NCBI RefSeq assembly: GCF_003994485.1
Contig: NZ_RZNJ01000002.1
Location: 619,255-683,254 of the forward strand
From: Arsenicitalea aurantiaca
GTDB taxonomy: Bacteria; Pseudomonadota; Alphaproteobacteria; Rhizobiales; Devosiaceae
Length of the DNA stretch: 64,000 nucleotides
Direction of reading: 5' to 3'
In this document: positions 50,727 to 62,755 of the stretch, piece by piece
How positions within the stretch are numbered: the stretch's first letter is position 1
Layout of the letters: every line of letters starts with the position of its first letter
The notes under the pieces: generated by a model
Seen by the model: the letters and a program-made list of their open reading frames with translations, nothing else
What the model was told of the DNA's origin: nothing
Database searches by the model: none
Translations under genes and position numbers: made by a program

Positions 50727-52057
50727 CGGCGCTTTCCTCCGAGTCGCGATTTCTTGACCAGCCCCTCATATTGTTGAGCGATGAGGTGGCTCTGGATCTG
50801 GCTGACCGTATCGAGGGTCACCGTCACCATGATCAGCAGCGAAGTACCGCCGATGAATTGGCTGACCGTCAGCTGGCTGAGCAGCACTTCGGGTATCAGC
50901 GCCACGACCGTCAGATAGGCCGCACCGACCACAGTGATGCGCGTCAGCACGTAATCGATGTGCTGGGCGGTCCGCTCGCCGGGACGAATGCCCGGAATGA
51001 AGCCGCCGGAGCGCTTCAGATTATCGGCGGTGTCGGTCGGGTTGAAGACGATCGAGGTGTAAAAGAACGAGAAGAAGATGATCAGCGCGGCGAAGAGTCC
51101 GAGATAGAGCGGCTGTCCGCGACCGAGCAGCGCCGAGGTCACCTGCAGCCACTGCGGCGCATCGCCCGACGCCCCGAACCCGACCAGCGTCGCCGGAAGC
51201 AGCAGGAGCGAGGACCCGAAGATCACCGGGATCACGCCTGCGGTGTTGAGCTTCAGCGGCAGGTGCGAGGTATCGCCCTGGAACATCTTGTTGCCGACCT
51301 GGCGCTTTGGATACTGGATCAGCAGCCGGCGCTGGGCACGCTCGAAGAAGACGATGACGGCGATGACGACGATCGCGAGGATCAGCAGCCCGACGACGGC
51401 AAGCGTCGGCAGCGCGCCGGTACGGCTGAGCTCGAGCGTCTGGACGATCGTCGGAGGAAGGTTCGCGACGATGCCGGCGAAAATGATGAGCGAGATGCCG
51501 TTGCCGACGCCGCGCGCAGTCACCTGCTCGCCAAGCCACATCAGGAACATCGTGCCGCCTACGAGCGTGATGACCGTCGAGATGCGGAAGAACCAGCCCG
51601 GATTGATGACGACGCCCTGGCTCGCCTCAAGCCCGACGGCAATGCCATAGGCCTGCACGGCGCAGAACACGACGGCAAGATAGCGCGTATACTGGTTGAG
51701 CTTGCGGCGGCCCGCCTCGCCTTCCTTCTTCAGGGCCTCGAGGCGCGGAGACGCCGAGGATACGACCTGAATGACGATGGAAGCGGTGATGTAGGGAATG
51801 AGGTTGAGCGCGAAAATCGCCATGCGCTCGACGGCACCGCCCGCGAACATGTTGAACATGCCCACGATGCCCTGCTGCGCCTGCTCGAAAGTGGCGCGGT
51901 AGGCGTCTGGATCGATGCCGGGTACGGGAATGAACGTCCCGAGGCGGTAGACGAGCAGCACACCCAGGGTGAACAGGATACGCTGCTGTAGGGCCTTGGC
52001 CTTGGCGAAGGTCCCGAAATTGAGGTTCCTGGCCAGTTGCTCGGCTGCGGACGCCAT
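50723..52057 (-). CDS. secY: Preprotein translocase subunit SecY
   Basis: The channel subunit of the Sec translocon, 444 residues with ten membrane helices. Typical pieces are IPVPGIDPDAY, GIGNG-like sequence GVGNGISLIIFAGIV and RPGERTAQHIDYVLTRIT. The ATG at 52057 follows AAGGAG with 7-base spacing. An in-frame ATG 24 bases upstream was rejected. It lies between rplO and adk and overlaps adk. Confidence 0.97.
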   Translation of the reverse strand: MASAAEQLARNLNFGTFAKAKALQQRILFTLGVLLVYRLGTFIPVPGIDPDAYRATFEQAQQGIVGMFNMFAGGAVERMAIFALNLIPYITASIVIQVVSSASPRLEALKKEGEAGRRKLNQYTRYLAVVFCAVQAYGIAVGLEASQGVVINPGWFFRISTVITLVGGTMFLMWLGEQVTARGVGNGISLIIFAGIVANLPPTIVQTLELSRTGALPTLAVVGLLILAIVVIAVIVFFERAQRRLLIQYPKRQVGNKMFQGDTSHLPLKLNTAGVIPVIFGSSLLLLPATLVGFGASGDAPQWLQVTSALLGRGQPLYLGLFAALIIFFSFFYTSIVFNPTDTADNLKRSGGFIPGIRPGERTAQHIDYVLTRITVVGAAYLTVVALIPEVLLSQLTVSQFIGGTSLLIMVTVTLDTVSQIQSHLIAQQYEGLVKKSRLGGKRR

Positions 52058-52125
52058 ATTCGCTCCTTGGGAAAGACCCATCGACGATCGCTTCGGCGTA
52101 CCGAAGCGATCGCGGCCAGTTGGGC

Positions 52126-52614
52126 CTACTCTTCAGCCGTCGACTTTGCCTCAGGCATATCGACCTTGCCGCCGGCAGCTTCAATGGCTGCTACGGCACC
52201 TTTCGAAGCGTGCACCACATTGAAGGTCACGTTCTTGGCGGTGAATTCACCGCTGCCATTGATCAGGCGCACGCCATCACGCTCGCGACGGATGACACCG
52301 GCCTTGACCAGTGCAGCCCCGTCCACGACACCCGAGACGTCCAGCTTGCCCGCATCGATGTACTGCTGGATGCGGTCGAGCCGCACCTGGTTGTACGTCT
52401 TGACGTTGGGCACGTTGAAGCCGCGCTTCGGCATGCGCATGTGGAGCGGCATCTGGCCGCCCTCGAAGCCGTTGATCGCGACGCCGGAACGGGCCGTCTG
52501 GCCCTTACCGCCGCGTCCGCCGGTCTTGCCCACGCCCGAACCGATGCCGCGGCCGATGCGGACACGGGTCTTGTTGGCGCCGGGATTGTCCCGCAAATCG
52601 TTCAAACGCGTCAT
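52126..52614 (-). CDS. rplO: 50S ribosomal protein L15
   Basis: A 162-residue uL15 with the Gly/Arg-rich N-terminus [22 protein letters not shown] and the block [18 protein letters not shown]. It lies between rpmD and secY, 9 bases after rpmD. The last few residues are an acidic tail. Confidence 0.98.
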   Translation of the reverse strand: MTRLNDLRDNPGANKTRVRIGRGIGSGVGKTGGRGGKGQTARSGVAINGFEGGQMPLHMRMPKRGFNVPNVKTYNQVRLDRIQQYIDAGKLDVSGVVDGAALVKAGVIRRERDGVRLINGSGEFTAKNVTFNVVHASKGAVAAIEAAGGKVDMPEAKSTAEE

Positions 52615-52623
52615 TTGACTACC

Positions 52624-52818
52624 CTATTCCTGCTTCTCGCCGACGACGCGCACCAGGTGCGGAAGCTTGCGGATCATGCCGCGAACTTCGGGCGTGTCCT
52701 TCAGCGTCGACTGCTTGCGCATCTTGTTCAGCCCGAGCCCGATCAGGGTCGCGCGCTGGCTCTTCTCGCGGCGGATCGGGCTGCCGATCTGCTCGACGGT
52801 AACGGTCTTGTCAGCCAT
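52624..52818 (-). CDS. rpmD: 50S ribosomal protein L30
   Basis: A 64-residue uL30 with [21 protein letters not shown] and [15 protein letters not shown]. It lies in the spc operon between rpsE and rplO, with its start 23 bases after the rpsE stop. Confidence 0.97.
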   Translation of the reverse strand: MADKTVTVEQIGSPIRREKSQRATLIGLGLNKMRKQSTLKDTPEVRGMIRKLPHLVRVVGEKQE

Positions 52819-52841
52819 TGATCTTCTCCTGGTCCGCTCGA

Positions 52842-53375
52842 TCAGGCTTCGACGGCGGCTTCGCCGCGACGAGCCTGCAGCTCCGAGACCTTGAGGCCGC
52901 GACGCGACGCCACCGAACGGGGGCTGTCGACGCGTGCGAGCGCATCAAAGGTGGCGCGCACCATGTTGTAGGGGTTCGCTGTGCCGGTCGACTTGGCAAC
53001 GATGTCGTTGATGCCAAGCGTCTCGAACACGGCGCGCATCGGCCCGCCGGCGATGATGCCAGTACCGGCCGGAGCCGCGCGCAGCACGACCTTGCCGGCG
53101 CCGTGACGCCCGTTCACGTCGTGATGGAGCGTACGCGCCTCACGCAGCGGCACACGGATCATCTGGCGCTTGGCCTGCTCGGTCGCCTTGCGGATCGCTT
53201 CGGGCACTTCACGGGCCTTGCCGTGACCAAAGCCGACGCGGCCCTTCTGGTCGCCGACAACCACGAGTGCTGCGAAGCCGAAGCGACGGCCGCCCTTCAC
53301 CACCTTGGCCACACGGTTGATGTGGACCAGGCGATCGACGAATTCGCTGTCGCGCTCTTGAACGTCTCTGCTCAT
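52842..53375 (-). CDS. rpsE: 30S ribosomal protein S5
   Basis: A 177-residue uS5. The double-stranded RNA-binding domain has [26 protein letters not shown], and the C-terminal part includes [18 protein letters not shown]. The protein takes part in decoding fidelity and mRNA unwinding. It lies between rplR and rpmD. Confidence 0.98.
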   Translation of the reverse strand: MSRDVQERDSEFVDRLVHINRVAKVVKGGRRFGFAALVVVGDQKGRVGFGHGKAREVPEAIRKATEQAKRQMIRVPLREARTLHHDVNGRHGAGKVVLRAAPAGTGIIAGGPMRAVFETLGINDIVAKSTGTANPYNMVRATFDALARVDSPRSVASRRGLKVSELQARRGEAAVEA

Positions 53376-53396
53376 AATTCTTCTTCCTCGCCGTGG

Positions 53397-53759
53397 TTAG
53401 AACTGCAGACCGCCCTCACGGGCAGCGTCTGCAAGGGCCTTTACACGGCCGTGATAGAGGTAGGCGCCACGGTCGAAGATGACTTCGGCCACACCGGCCT
53501 TGGTGCCGCGCTCCGCGATCAGCTTGCCGATCGTGGCAGCCGCTTCTGCGGTCGCGCCGTTCTTGACCTGGTCGCGGACGTCCTTGTCCAGGGTCGAGGC
53601 GGCGGCGAGCGTGCGGCCCGAGCTGTCGTCGATGATCTGCGCGTAGATGTTCTTGTCCGAGCGGAACACGCTCAGACGCGGGCGGCCAAAGGCACGCGCC
53701 TTGAGAGCGCGCCTGACGCGGGCCTTGCGGCGTGCCGTACCCTTCAAGCTGGTTGCCAT
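53397..53759 (-). CDS. rplR: 50S ribosomal protein L18
   Basis: A 120-residue uL18 that binds 5S rRNA. The Arg-rich N-terminus ([23 protein letters not shown]) precedes [17 protein letters not shown] and ends with [26 protein letters not shown]. It lies 11 bases after rplF in the spc operon. Confidence 0.98.
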   Translation of the reverse strand: MATSLKGTARRKARVRRALKARAFGRPRLSVFRSDKNIYAQIIDDSSGRTLAAASTLDKDVRDQVKNGATAEAAATIGKLIAERGTKAGVAEVIFDRGAYLYHGRVKALADAAREGGLQF

Positions 53760-53770
53760 GACGGCGCTCC

Positions 53771-54304
53771 TTACTTCTTCTTGCCTTCTTTGCGGGCGAC
53801 GAACTCGCCCAGGTACCGAACGCCTTTGCCCTTGTAGGGCTCGGGGCGACGGTAGTCGCGAATGTTGGCGGCCACCTGGCCGACCAGCTGCTTGTCGGTA
53901 CCCGACACCGTGATTTCGGTCGGCGTCGTGGTGGCAAGCGTGATTCCCGCAGGGGTCTCATAGACCACTTCGTGGCTGAAACCGAGCGAAAGCTTCAGAT
54001 CCTTGCCCTGCATGGCGGCGCGGTAACCCACGCCCTGGATCTGGAGCTTCTTTTCGAAGCCGGTGCTCACCCCGGTGACGATGTTCTGGATCAGCGCGCG
54101 GGTCGTACCCCAGGCCGCACGGGCCTCTGCGCTGTCGTCGGTCGGCGAGACGACGAGACCCTGCTCGGTCTGCTCGACATTGACGTTATCCATGAGCGCG
54201 ACGCTCAGTTCACCCTTGGGGCCCTTGGCCTTCACGGTGCGGCCGTCGACCGAAACGGTCACGCCGCTTACCGGTTCGACCGGCTTCTTACCAGTACGGG
54301 ACAT
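53771..54304 (-). CDS. rplF: 50S ribosomal protein L6
   Basis: A 177-residue uL6, starting [21 protein letters not shown]. The C-terminal rRNA-binding motif is [26 protein letters not shown]. It lies between rpsH and rplR, 61 bases after rpsH. Confidence 0.98.
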   Translation of the reverse strand: MSRTGKKPVEPVSGVTVSVDGRTVKAKGPKGELSVALMDNVNVEQTEQGLVVSPTDDSAEARAAWGTTRALIQNIVTGVSTGFEKKLQIQGVGYRAAMQGKDLKLSLGFSHEVVYETPAGITLATTTPTEITVSGTDKQLVGQVAANIRDYRRPEPYKGKGVRYLGEFVARKEGKKK

Positions 54305-54365
54305 ATCTAATCTACCTTTGAGTCATCGTCATGCCGATGTCCCGGAGCGATCGTGCGATCGCGCC

Positions 54366-54764
54366 TTAGAACACGCGGCAGAGTACCTCACCACCAACGT
54401 TCTGCGAGCGCGCCTCGTGGTCGGCCATCACGCCCTTGGGGGTCGAGAGCACCGAAACACCGAGGCCATTGGCCACAGAGGGAATGTTCTTGGCCGAAGC
54501 GTAAACGCGACGACCCGGGCGCGAAACGCGCTCGATCGTGCGGATCACCGGCACGTTCTCGGAATACTTCAGTTCGATCTCGAACTCACCCGAACCGTTC
54601 TCGTTGCGCGTCTCGGTGTAGCCGCGGATGAAGCCTTCCGACTTCAGCACGTCGAGCACACGACCACGGAGCGTCGAGGCAGGGGTGGAGACCGAAGTGC
54701 GGCGACGCATCTGCGCATTGCGGATGCGGGTCAGCATGTCTCCGATGGGATCGGTAAAGGACAT
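54366..54764 (-). CDS. rpsH: 30S ribosomal protein S8
   Basis: A 132-residue uS8 starting [21 protein letters not shown]. The C-terminal block is [32 protein letters not shown]. In E. coli S8 is the spc-operon translational repressor; whether that holds here is unknown. The start is ATG 54764. A longer frame into rpsN was rejected. Confidence 0.98.
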   Translation of the reverse strand: MSFTDPIGDMLTRIRNAQMRRRTSVSTPASTLRGRVLDVLKSEGFIRGYTETRNENGSGEFEIELKYSENVPVIRTIERVSRPGRRVYASAKNIPSVANGLGVSVLSTPKGVMADHEARSQNVGGEVLCRVF

Positions 54765-54777
54765 CTTCTCTGTTCTC

Positions 54778-55083
54778 CTACCAGCTCGACTTGACCATGC
54801 CGGGCACCTGCCCGAGATTGCCCAGCTCACGCAGGGCAATGCGGCTCATGCGGAGCTTGCGGTAGAAACCGCGCGGACGGCCCGACACTTCGCAGCGATT
54901 GCGGATCCGCACGGGAGCCGAATTGCGCGGAAGCTCGGCGAGCTTGAGCTGTGCGGCAAAGCGCTCTTCGAGCGAAGCCGACTGATCCTTGGTCAGCGCC
55001 TTGAGTGCGGCGCGCTTGGGCGCATACTGCTTGGCGAGCTTGCGGCGGCGCTTGTTCTTTTCGATTGAGCTGGTCTTTGCCAT
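54778..55083 (-). CDS. rpsN: 30S ribosomal protein S14
   Basis: A 101-residue uS14 of the long, zinc-independent type. The usual CxxC pairs are absent, leaving [21 protein letters not shown] with a single Cys. It lies between rplE and rpsH. Confidence 0.98.
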   Translation of the reverse strand: MAKTSSIEKNKRRRKLAKQYAPKRAALKALTKDQSASLEERFAAQLKLAELPRNSAPVRIRNRCEVSGRPRGFYRKLRMSRIALRELGNLGQVPGMVKSSW

Positions 55084-55107
55084 GTCTCTTCCTCTCGCTC
55101 TTCCGGA

Positions 55108-55662
55108 TTACTGCCGGAAGGGGAAATTGAAAGCCTTCAGAAGCGCGCGCGCCTCGTCGTCCGACTTCGCGGTGGTGCAGATCACGATGTCCATGCCCCA
55201 GATCTGGTCGACCTGGTCATAGTTGATCTCGGGGAAAATGATGTGTTCCTTGATCCCCATCGCATAGTTGCCCGCGCCGTCGAACGAGTTCGGGTTGAGC
55301 CCGCGGAAGTCGCGGACGCGCGGCAGGGCGATGTTCACCAGCCGGTCGAGAAACTCGTACATGCGCGTCTTGCGCAGCGTCACCTTCACGCCGAGCGGCA
55401 TCTGCTCACGCACCTTGAAGCCGGCGATCGACTTGCGGGCATGCGTGATCACGGGCTTCTGGCCGGCGATGCGCTCGAGGTCGGCAGCTGCGGTCTTCAC
55501 CTTCTTGGTGTCGGCCACGGCTTCGCCCACGCCCATGTTCAGCACGATCTTGTCGAGCTTGGGCACTTCCATCGGGTTCTTGTACCCGAAATCCTTCACG
55601 AGGCTCGCGCGGATCGCATCGTCATACTGCGTGCGAAGGCGCGGAATGTAGAGCTCAGCCAT
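55108..55662 (-). CDS. rplE: 50S ribosomal protein L5
   Basis: A 184-residue uL5, a 5S rRNA-binding protein that contacts P-site tRNA. Blocks are [41 protein letters not shown] and [21 protein letters not shown]. It overlaps rplX by 8 bases. Confidence 0.98.
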   Translation of the reverse strand: MAELYIPRLRTQYDDAIRASLVKDFGYKNPMEVPKLDKIVLNMGVGEAVADTKKVKTAAADLERIAGQKPVITHARKSIAGFKVREQMPLGVKVTLRKTRMYEFLDRLVNIALPRVRDFRGLNPNSFDGAGNYAMGIKEHIIFPEINYDQVDQIWGMDIVICTTAKSDDEARALLKAFNFPFRQ

Positions 55663-55966
55663 CGATCACATCTCCGGTGGTCTTGGCGACGCGCGATTTC
55701 ACGCCGTCTTTGATCTGGAAACCGACGCGGCTCGGCTTGCCATTGGCATCGGCCAGCGCGATGTTGGACAGGTGGATCGGCGCTTCCTTGGTGTAGATGC
55801 CCGCATCCTGGCTCGCGCTCTGCTTGGTGTGACGGCGCACGAGGTTGATCCCCTGCACCAGAGCACGCGTTTCGCTCGGGATGACGCGCAGGACCTGGCC
55901 GGTCTTGCCCTTGTCCTTGCCTGCGAGCACGACGACCTTGTCGCCCTTCTTGATCTTGGCGGCCAT
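55655..55966 (-). CDS. rplX: 50S ribosomal protein L24
   Basis: A 103-residue uL24 that initiates 50S assembly. The KOW motif is [23 protein letters not shown], and [14 protein letters not shown] follows. The start shares one base with the rplN stop (TAATG), and the end overlaps rplE by 8 bases. Confidence 0.98.
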   Translation of the reverse strand: MAAKIKKGDKVVVLAGKDKGKTGQVLRVIPSETRALVQGINLVRRHTKQSASQDAGIYTKEAPIHLSNIALADANGKPSRVGFQIKDGVKSRVAKTTGDVIDG

Positions 55967-56334
55967 TACAGCACCTCCGGCGCCAGCGAGATGATCTTCA
56001 TGTGGTTCCTGGACCGCAACTCACGCGGAACCGGCCCGAAGATACGGGTGCCGATCGGCTCCTTGTTGTTGTTGATCAGAACCGCAGCGTTCCGGTCGAA
56101 CCGGATGACGGTGCCGTCGGGACGACGGATGTCGTTGGCGGTGCGCACGACGACGGCCTTCATCACCTGGCCCTTCTTGACACGGCCGCGCGGGATGGCG
56201 TCCTTGACCGACACCACGATGATGTCGCCCACCGACGCATACTTGCGATGCGAGCCGCCCAGCACCTTGATGCACATGACACGACGGGCGCCGGAATTGT
56301 CGGCGACGTCGAGGTTGGACTGCATCTGAATCAT
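55966..56334 (-). CDS. rplN: 50S ribosomal protein L14
   Basis: A 122-residue uL14 starting [53 protein letters not shown] is the C-terminus. It is the first gene of the spc operon, between rpsQ and rplX, with a 63-base gap before it. Confidence 0.98.
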   Translation of the reverse strand: MIQMQSNLDVADNSGARRVMCIKVLGGSHRKYASVGDIIVVSVKDAIPRGRVKKGQVMKAVVVRTANDIRRPDGTVIRFDRNAAVLINNNKEPIGTRIFGPVPRELRSRNHMKIISLAPEVL

Positions 56335-56397
56335 GACTGGATGCCTTCTTGGTTATCCTGCGACCCGCCCTGCCCGGCCTGCCGCACTAAGTCTGGT

Positions 56398-56631
56398 TTA
56401 TGCGTTTTGGACCAGCGTCCAACGCTTGTTCTTGGAGATGGGCGCGCATTCCTCGATCCACACGGTATCCCCGACCTTGGCGCTGTTGGCCTCGTCATGG
56501 GCGTGGTACTTCTTGGAACGGCGAACCGTCTTCTTCATCACGGGGTGGGTGAAGCGCCGCTCGACGCGCACCACGACCGTCTTCTCATTCACATCGGAGA
56601 CGACGGTCCCCAGCAACATACGCTTTGGCAT
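56398..56631 (-). CDS. rpsQ: 30S ribosomal protein S17
   Basis: A 77-residue uS17 of OB fold: [27 protein letters not shown], then KYHAHDE, then [21 protein letters not shown]. It is the last gene of the S10 operon, 12 bases after rpmC. Confidence 0.98.
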   Translation of the reverse strand: MPKRMLLGTVVSDVNEKTVVVRVERRFTHPVMKKTVRRSKKYHAHDEANSAKVGDTVWIEECAPISKNKRWTLVQNA

Positions 56632-56643
56632 CTGGGTCGCTCC

Positions 56644-56844
56644 TTACTTCGCAGCGCTCTTCTCGGCAAGGATCGTCTTGATCCGCGCGATCTCGCGGCG
56701 GACCTGACGAACCCGTGCCGGAGATTCCAGCTGCTGGGTGGCGCGCTGGAAGCGCAGGTTGAACTGTTCCTTCTTGAGGCTGAGGAGCTGGTCCTTCAGC
56801 TCGTCGGGGGTCTTGGCCCGCACATCGGAAGTCTTGGTAGCCAT
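56644..56844 (-). CDS. rpmC: 50S ribosomal protein L29
   Basis: A 66-residue uL29, a two-helix protein at the exit tunnel: [20 protein letters not shown], then [18 protein letters not shown]. The start is ATG 56844, because the frame's earlier TTG overlaps rplP. It lies between rplP and rpsQ. Confidence 0.97.
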   Translation of the reverse strand: MATKTSDVRAKTPDELKDQLLSLKKEQFNLRFQRATQQLESPARVRQVRREIARIKTILAEKSAAK

Positions 56845-56849
56845 GATCC

Positions 56850-57263
56850 TCAATCCGCAATGCGGGTGATGACCCGCGTGGTGATCGGAAGCTTCATCGC
56901 GCCCAGGCGCAGTGCTTCCTTAGCGACGTCCTCGGGCACACCGTCGATCTCGAACAGGATGCGGCCCGGCTTGACGCGCGCGGTCCAGTACTCGACCGAA
57001 CCCTTGCCCTTACCCATGCGGACTTCGGTCGGCTTCTTGGAAACCGGCAGGTCCGGGAAGATACGGATCCAGACGCGGCCCTGGCGCTTCATCTCGCGGG
57101 TGATCGCGCGGCGGGCCGCCTCGATCTGCCGTGCAGTGACGCGCTCGGGTTCCTGGGCCTTGAGGCCGAACTGGCCGAAGTTCAGGTCCGTGCCACCCTT
57201 GGCAACGCCATGGATGCGGCCCTTGTGGGCCTTGCGGAACTTTGTACGTTTTGGTTGCAGCAT
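56850..57263 (-). CDS. rplP: 50S ribosomal protein L16
   Basis: A 137-residue uL16 starting [19 protein letters not shown]. The block [38 protein letters not shown] is diagnostic. It is needed for the peptidyl-transferase centre and A-site tRNA. It lies between rpsC and rpmC, 5 bases before rpmC. Confidence 0.98.
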   Translation of the reverse strand: MLQPKRTKFRKAHKGRIHGVAKGGTDLNFGQFGLKAQEPERVTARQIEAARRAITREMKRQGRVWIRIFPDLPVSKKPTEVRMGKGKGSVEYWTARVKPGRILFEIDGVPEDVAKEALRLGAMKLPITTRVITRIAD

Positions 57264-57278
57264 GGTGAACTAACCTTC

Positions 57279-57986
57279 CTAGCCGGCAGCCTGGGTACGA
57301 CGATGGCCACCGCCCTCGCCGCCCTCGGTCGCACGGCGCTCATGCGCCGACGGATCGTGCTCGAGCACTTCGCCCTTGAAGATCCAGACCTTGATGCCGA
57401 TGATCCCGTAAGTGGTCTCGGCTTCGGCGGTGCCGTAATCGATGTCCGCACGCAGCGTGTGCAGCGGAACGCGACCTTCGCGGTACCATTCGGTCCGAGC
57501 GATGTCCGCGCCGCCGAGACGGCCGCCGACGTTAACGCGGATGCCACCGGCACCCATGCGGATCGCGGTCTGCACGGCACGCTTCATCGCACGACGGAAC
57601 GCCACGCGGCGCTCGAGCTGCTGGGCGATGCCCTGGGCCACCAGTGTCGCATCGGTCTCGGGCTTGCGGACCTCGACGATGTTGATGTGGACCTCGCTGT
57701 CGGTGAACTTCTTCACCTTGGCGCGGATCTTGTCGATGTCAGCGCCCTTCTTGCCGATCACGATGCCCGGACGGGCGGTGTGGATCGACACGCGGCACTT
57801 GCGGTGCGGACGCTCGATGACGATCTTGGAAACCGCCGCCTGCTTCAGGTCCTTGAGCAGCTGCTCGCGGATCTTCAGGTCCTCCTGCAGGAGCGAGCCA
57901 TACTCGCCCTTGTTGGCGAACCAGCGGGAATCCCAGGTGCGATTGACGCCGAGGCGGAGCCCGATTGGATTGATCTTCTGACCCAT
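57279..57986 (-). CDS. rpsC: 30S ribosomal protein S3
   Basis: A 235-residue uS3 with an N-terminal KH domain ([20 protein letters not shown]) and a C-terminal domain ending GYRE-like [14 protein letters not shown]. It forms the mRNA entry site. The start shares one base with the rplV stop (TAATG). Confidence 0.98.
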   Translation of the reverse strand: MGQKINPIGLRLGVNRTWDSRWFANKGEYGSLLQEDLKIREQLLKDLKQAAVSKIVIERPHRKCRVSIHTARPGIVIGKKGADIDKIRAKVKKFTDSEVHINIVEVRKPETDATLVAQGIAQQLERRVAFRRAMKRAVQTAIRMGAGGIRVNVGGRLGGADIARTEWYREGRVPLHTLRADIDYGTAEAETTYGIIGIKVWIFKGEVLEHDPSAHERRATEGGEGGGHRRTQAAG

Positions 57987-58366
57987 TATGCGGTCTCCTC
58001 AACTTGACGCACGACGATCGTCAGATGCGCAAAAGGCTTCTCGATCCGCGAGGACCGGCCGCGGCCACGGGCCATGAAACGCTTCATGACGAGCGAGTTG
58101 CCGACATAGGCCTCGGAAACAACGAGGGCATCGGTGTCGAGCCCATGATTGTTCTCGGCATTGGCGATGGCGCTCTCGAGCGTCTTCCGGACGGGGCCGG
58201 CGATCCGCTTGCGGGAGAATTCGAGATCGGCCAGAGCCTTCTCGACCTTCTTGCCGCGGATCAGCTGCGCCACGAGGTTCAGCTTCTGGGGGCTCGTGCG
58301 GAGCATCCGCAGAACCGCCTTGGCTTCAGTGTCCTTGAGCGCGCGCTGGCTTTTTGGCTTGCTCAT
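57986..58366 (-). CDS. rplV: 50S ribosomal protein L22
   Basis: A 126-residue uL22 lining the exit tunnel: [39 protein letters not shown], with the beta-hairpin [24 protein letters not shown]. The start is ATG 58366. The frame extends upstream into rpsS but without a ribosome-binding site. Confidence 0.97.
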   Translation of the reverse strand: MSKPKSQRALKDTEAKAVLRMLRTSPQKLNLVAQLIRGKKVEKALADLEFSRKRIAGPVRKTLESAIANAENNHGLDTDALVVSEAYVGNSLVMKRFMARGRGRSSRIEKPFAHLTIVVRQVEETA

Positions 58367-58367
58367 C

Positions 58368-58646
58368 TTACTTCCTCTTGGCCTTCTTGTCGGCCGCATG
58401 CCCGTAATAGGTACGGGTCGGGGCGAACTCGCCGAACTTGTGGCCGATCATGTCTTCGTTGACGCTCACCGGCACGTGCTTCTGGCCGTTGTGGACACCG
58501 AAGGTGAGACCCACGAATTGCGGCAGGATCGTCGAGCGGCGGCTCCAGATCTTGATCACTTCGTTACGGCCGGACTCGCGGGACTTCTCAGCCTTCTTGA
58601 GCAGGTAGCCGTCGACGAACGGGCCCTTCCAAATAGAACGGGTCAT
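58368..58646 (-). CDS. rpsS: 30S ribosomal protein S19
   Basis: A 92-residue uS19, starting [21 protein letters not shown] and including [17 protein letters not shown]-like sequence [39 protein letters not shown]. It lies between rplB and rplV with a 1-base gap to rplV. Confidence 0.98.
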   Translation of the reverse strand: MTRSIWKGPFVDGYLLKKAEKSRESGRNEVIKIWSRRSTILPQFVGLTFGVHNGQKHVPVSVNEDMIGHKFGEFAPTRTYYGHAADKKAKRK

Positions 58647-58649
58647 GGT

Positions 58650-59489
58650 TTACCTGCCCTTCTTGACGTGGCGGCTGCGGACGATGAACTTGTCCGTGGC
58701 CTTGTTGCTGCGTGTCTTCTTGCCCTTGGTCGGCTTGCCCCACGGCGTGACCGGGTGACGGCCACCGGAGGTGCGACCCTCGCCACCGCCATGCGGGTGA
58801 TCGATCGGGTTCATCGCGACACCGCGGGTGACGGGCTTGCGCCCGAGCCAGCGGGAACGACCGGCCTTGCCGAGCGAAGTGTTCGAGTGGTCCTGGTTGG
58901 ACACGGCCCCGACCGTCGCAAGGCACGTGCCATGCACGCGGCGCTGCTCGCCCGAGTTGAGGCGGAGAACCGCCCAGCCTTGGTCACGGCCCACATACTG
59001 GGCGTAAGCGCCGGCCGAACGTGCGATCTGGCCACCCTTGCGGGGCTTCATCTCGACGTTGTGCACGAGCGTGCCGACGGGCATCCGCTCGAGCGGCATG
59101 GCGTTGCCCGGCTTCACGTCCACGGTACCCATGGACGAGATCACCTTGTCGCCGGCCGCGAGGCGCTGCGGCGCAAGGATGTAGGCCTGCTCGCCGTCCT
59201 CGTAGTTGACGAGGGCGATGAATGCGGTCCGGTTGGGATCGTATTCAAGACGCTCGACAGTGCCGACTACGTCGAACTTGACGCGCTTGAAGTCGACCAG
59301 ACGATACGTCCGCTTGTGCCCGCCGCCACGGTGGAAAGCCGTGATGCGACCGCGATTGTTACGACCGCCCTTGGAGGTCAGCCCCTCGGTCAGCGTCTTG
59401 ACCGGGGCGCCCTTCCAAAGATCCGACCGGTCGGTCGTGATCAGCTGGCGGCGACCGGGAGAGGTCGGATTATATTGCTTGAGACCCAT
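58650..59489 (-). CDS. rplB: 50S ribosomal protein L2
   Basis: A 279-residue uL2 required for subunit association and peptidyl transfer. The conserved [31 protein letters not shown] loop holds the important His. It lies between rplW and rpsS, with a 12-base gap after rplW. Confidence 0.98.
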   Translation of the reverse strand: MGLKQYNPTSPGRRQLITTDRSDLWKGAPVKTLTEGLTSKGGRNNRGRITAFHRGGGHKRTYRLVDFKRVKFDVVGTVERLEYDPNRTAFIALVNYEDGEQAYILAPQRLAAGDKVISSMGTVDVKPGNAMPLERMPVGTLVHNVEMKPRKGGQIARSAGAYAQYVGRDQGWAVLRLNSGEQRRVHGTCLATVGAVSNQDHSNTSLGKAGRSRWLGRKPVTRGVAMNPIDHPHGGGEGRTSGGRHPVTPWGKPTKGKKTRSNKATDKFIVRSRHVKKGR

Positions 59490-59501
59490 TGTGCTCTCTC
59501 C

Positions 59502-59795
59502 CTACAGGCCGGTTGCCACGTCGATCGACTGGCCGTCGGCGAGGGTGACGATTGCCTTCTTGACGTCGTTACGGACGCCGATCCGGCCACGGAACCGCTT
59601 CACCTTGCCCTTGCGGACGAGGGTGTTGATCGCCTTGACCTTGACCGAGAAGAGCGCCTCGACGGCTTCCTTGATCTCGGGCTTGGTGGCGCTCATCGCG
59701 ACATCGAAGACGACCTGGTTGTTCTCGGACGCCATGGTCGACTTCTCGGTGATCACGGGATTCCGGATCACGTCATAATGGCTGTACTTGCTCAT
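59502..59795 (-). CDS. rplW: 50S ribosomal protein L23
   Basis: A 97-residue uL23 at the tunnel exit, where trigger factor and SRP dock. It starts [26 protein letters not shown] and has [25 protein letters not shown]. The start at 59795 overlaps rplD by 4 bases (ATGA). An upstream extension through rplD was rejected. Confidence 0.97.
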   Translation of the reverse strand: MSKYSHYDVIRNPVITEKSTMASENNQVVFDVAMSATKPEIKEAVEALFSVKVKAINTLVRKGKVKRFRGRIGVRNDVKKAIVTLADGQSIDVATGL

Positions 59796-60412
59796 GCGAA
59801 CCGTGCCTCCAGCGCTTCGAGCGCCGCCTTGGTCAGAACGAGCTTCTGACGGCGGAGGATGTCGACGACATTGATCCCCTGAACCGGCAGAACGTCGATC
59901 TGCGGAATGTTGCGCGCGGCGAGCGCGAAATTGGTGTCGAGCTCGGCGCCGTCGATGATGAGCGCGTTTGCCCATTCGAGCTTGCCGAACTGGCCGCGGA
60001 GCGCTGCAGTCTTGGGCGCGGCGGTCGAGACCGTGTCCACGATCACCAGCTCACCGGCCTTGGCCTTGGCCGACAGCGCATGCTTGAGAGCGAGCGCGCG
60101 GACCTTCTTGGGCAGGTCGATGGCGTGGCTGCGGGTCTCGGGACCGAATGCACGGCCGCCACCACGGAACTGCGGAGCCTTGCGATCGCCGTGACGTGCG
60201 CCGCCCGAGCCCTTCTGCTTGACGAACTTGCGCCCGGTCAGAGCAACGTCGGAACGGTGCTTGACCTGATGGGTGCCGCTCATCGCCTTGAGCTGCTGGT
60301 AGCGCACCATGCGGTGCAGGATGTCCTGGCGGACTTCAAGGCCGAACACGTCGTCCTTGAGCGTCACCGAGCCGGCCGACTGGCCGTCGAGGGTCGTGAC
60401 CTGGAGTTCCAT
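59792..60412 (-). CDS. rplD: 50S ribosomal protein L4
   Basis: A 206-residue uL4 with the extended loop [42 protein letters not shown] that reaches the exit tunnel. In E. coli L4 is the S10-operon autoregulator; this has not been shown here. The start shares one base with the rplC stop, and the end overlaps rplW by 4 bases. Confidence 0.98.
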   Translation of the reverse strand: MELQVTTLDGQSAGSVTLKDDVFGLEVRQDILHRMVRYQQLKAMSGTHQVKHRSDVALTGRKFVKQKGSGGARHGDRKAPQFRGGGRAFGPETRSHAIDLPKKVRALALKHALSAKAKAGELVIVDTVSTAAPKTAALRGQFGKLEWANALIIDGAELDTNFALAARNIPQIDVLPVQGINVVDILRRQKLVLTKAALEALEARFA

Positions 60413-61104
60413 TATTCAGTCTCCCCCGCAGCTGCCTTGAACGAGCCGGGCAGCGCGATATCCTTCGGGGCCGCCTTCTTGACCGCGTCGCGGATCATGA
60501 TCCAGCCACCCTTGGAGCCGGGCACCGAGCCCTGCACCATGATGAGCCCGCGCTCGACATCGGTCTTGACGACCTTCACGTTCTGCGTGGTCACGCGACG
60601 GTCGCCCATGTGGCCGGCCATCTTCTTGCCCTTGAACACCTTGCCGGGGTCCTGGCGCTGACCGGTCGAGCCGTGCGAGCGGTGCGACACGGACACACCG
60701 TGCGTGGCACGCAGGCCGCCGAAATTGTGGCGCTTCATGGCGCCGGCGAAACCCTTACCGATCGAGGTGCCGGTCACGTCGACCAGCTGCCCTTCCACGA
60801 AGTGATCCGCCTGCATGGTCGCGCCGACCTCGATGAGGTTGTCGGGGTCCACGCGGAATTCGCTGACACGGCGCTTCGGCTCGACCTTGGCGACGGCGAA
60901 CTGGCCGCGCTGCGCCTTGGGCGTATTGTTAGCCTTGGCCAGACCGGCGCCCAACTGGAGCGCGGTATAGCCGTCCTTTTCTGCCGTCCGCTGGCCCACC
61001 ACCTGGCAGTTCTGCAGCCCGAGCACCGTAACGGGCACGTGTGCGCCGTCCTCGGTGAAAATGCGGGTCATGCCCAGCTTCTGTGCGATCAAACCAGAAC
61101 GCAT
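60412..61104 (-). CDS. rplC: 50S ribosomal protein L3
   Basis: A 230-residue uL3 that starts [49 protein letters not shown] is the tip near the peptidyl-transferase centre; its Gln is the site methylated in E. coli. The C-terminal tail is longer than in E. coli (209 residues). It lies 21 bases after rpsJ. Confidence 0.97.
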   Translation of the reverse strand: MRSGLIAQKLGMTRIFTEDGAHVPVTVLGLQNCQVVGQRTAEKDGYTALQLGAGLAKANNTPKAQRGQFAVAKVEPKRRVSEFRVDPDNLIEVGATMQADHFVEGQLVDVTGTSIGKGFAGAMKRHNFGGLRATHGVSVSHRSHGSTGQRQDPGKVFKGKKMAGHMGDRRVTTQNVKVVKTDVERGLIMVQGSVPGSKGGWIMIRDAVKKAAPKDIALPGSFKAAAGETE

Positions 61105-61125
61105 CGGTCCAAACCTTCTCTTCTG

Positions 61126-61434
61126 CTAGAGCTTGATCTCAACGTCTACGCCGGCGGCGAGATCGAGCTTCATCAGTGCGTCAACCGTTTGCGGGGTCGG
61201 GTCCACGATGTCCAGAAGACGCTTGTGGGTCCTGATCTCGAACTGTTCGCGGCTCTTCTTGTCGATGTGCGGCGAACGGTTGACGGTAAACTTCTCAATT
61301 CGCGTCGGCAGCGGGATCGGCCCGCGCACCTGGGCACCCGTACGCTTCGCCGTATTGACGATCTCACGCGTGGAAGTGTCCAGAACACGGTGGTCAAACG
61401 CCTTGAGCCGTATGCGAATATTTTGACCGTTCAT
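61126..61434 (-). CDS. rpsJ: 30S ribosomal protein S10
   Basis: A 102-residue uS10, also NusE, a partner of NusB in antitermination. It starts [19 protein letters not shown] and has [36 protein letters not shown]. The start is ATG 61434; six codons upstream remain open but were not used. It begins the S10 operon, 68 bases after tuf. Confidence 0.98.
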   Translation of the reverse strand: MNGQNIRIRLKAFDHRVLDTSTREIVNTAKRTGAQVRGPIPLPTRIEKFTVNRSPHIDKKSREQFEIRTHKRLLDIVDPTPQTVDALMKLDLAAGVDVEIKL

Positions 61435-61459
61435 GTTGTCATTCCTGAGCAAAATGGAA

Positions 61460-61486
61460 CGCGGCGCGCTATGGCGGCGCGCCGCG
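61460..61486 (-). terminator. Hairpin between tuf and rpsJ, possible attenuator
   Basis: The 10-base stem CGCGGCGCGC/GCGCGCCGCG with a 7-base loop is followed on the - strand by TTCCATTTTGC. The T-tract is weak and interrupted, so this is more likely a partial terminator or processing site that lowers S10-operon read-through than a full stop. Confidence 0.55.
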
Positions 61487-61502
61487 CATTCATTTGTCGA
61501 AC

Positions 61503-62693
<1,191 letters not shown>

Positions 62694-62755
62694 CGCTTCT
62701 CTCCGTATTCAAATCAGCCCGCAGGCTGGATCTTGAGTTTTTAAAGTCTCGAAAC

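Noticed and set aside
50612-51991. A 459-codon + strand frame opposite secY/adk
   Set aside because: It is highly charged Arg/Asp/Glu sequence with no motif, a typical shadow of a GC-rich membrane-protein gene.
58149-59849. A 566-codon open frame on the + strand opposite rplB/rpsS/rplV
   Set aside because: It lies antisense to confidently identified ribosomal genes and shows no family motif. Long antisense frames are expected in GC-rich coding DNA.
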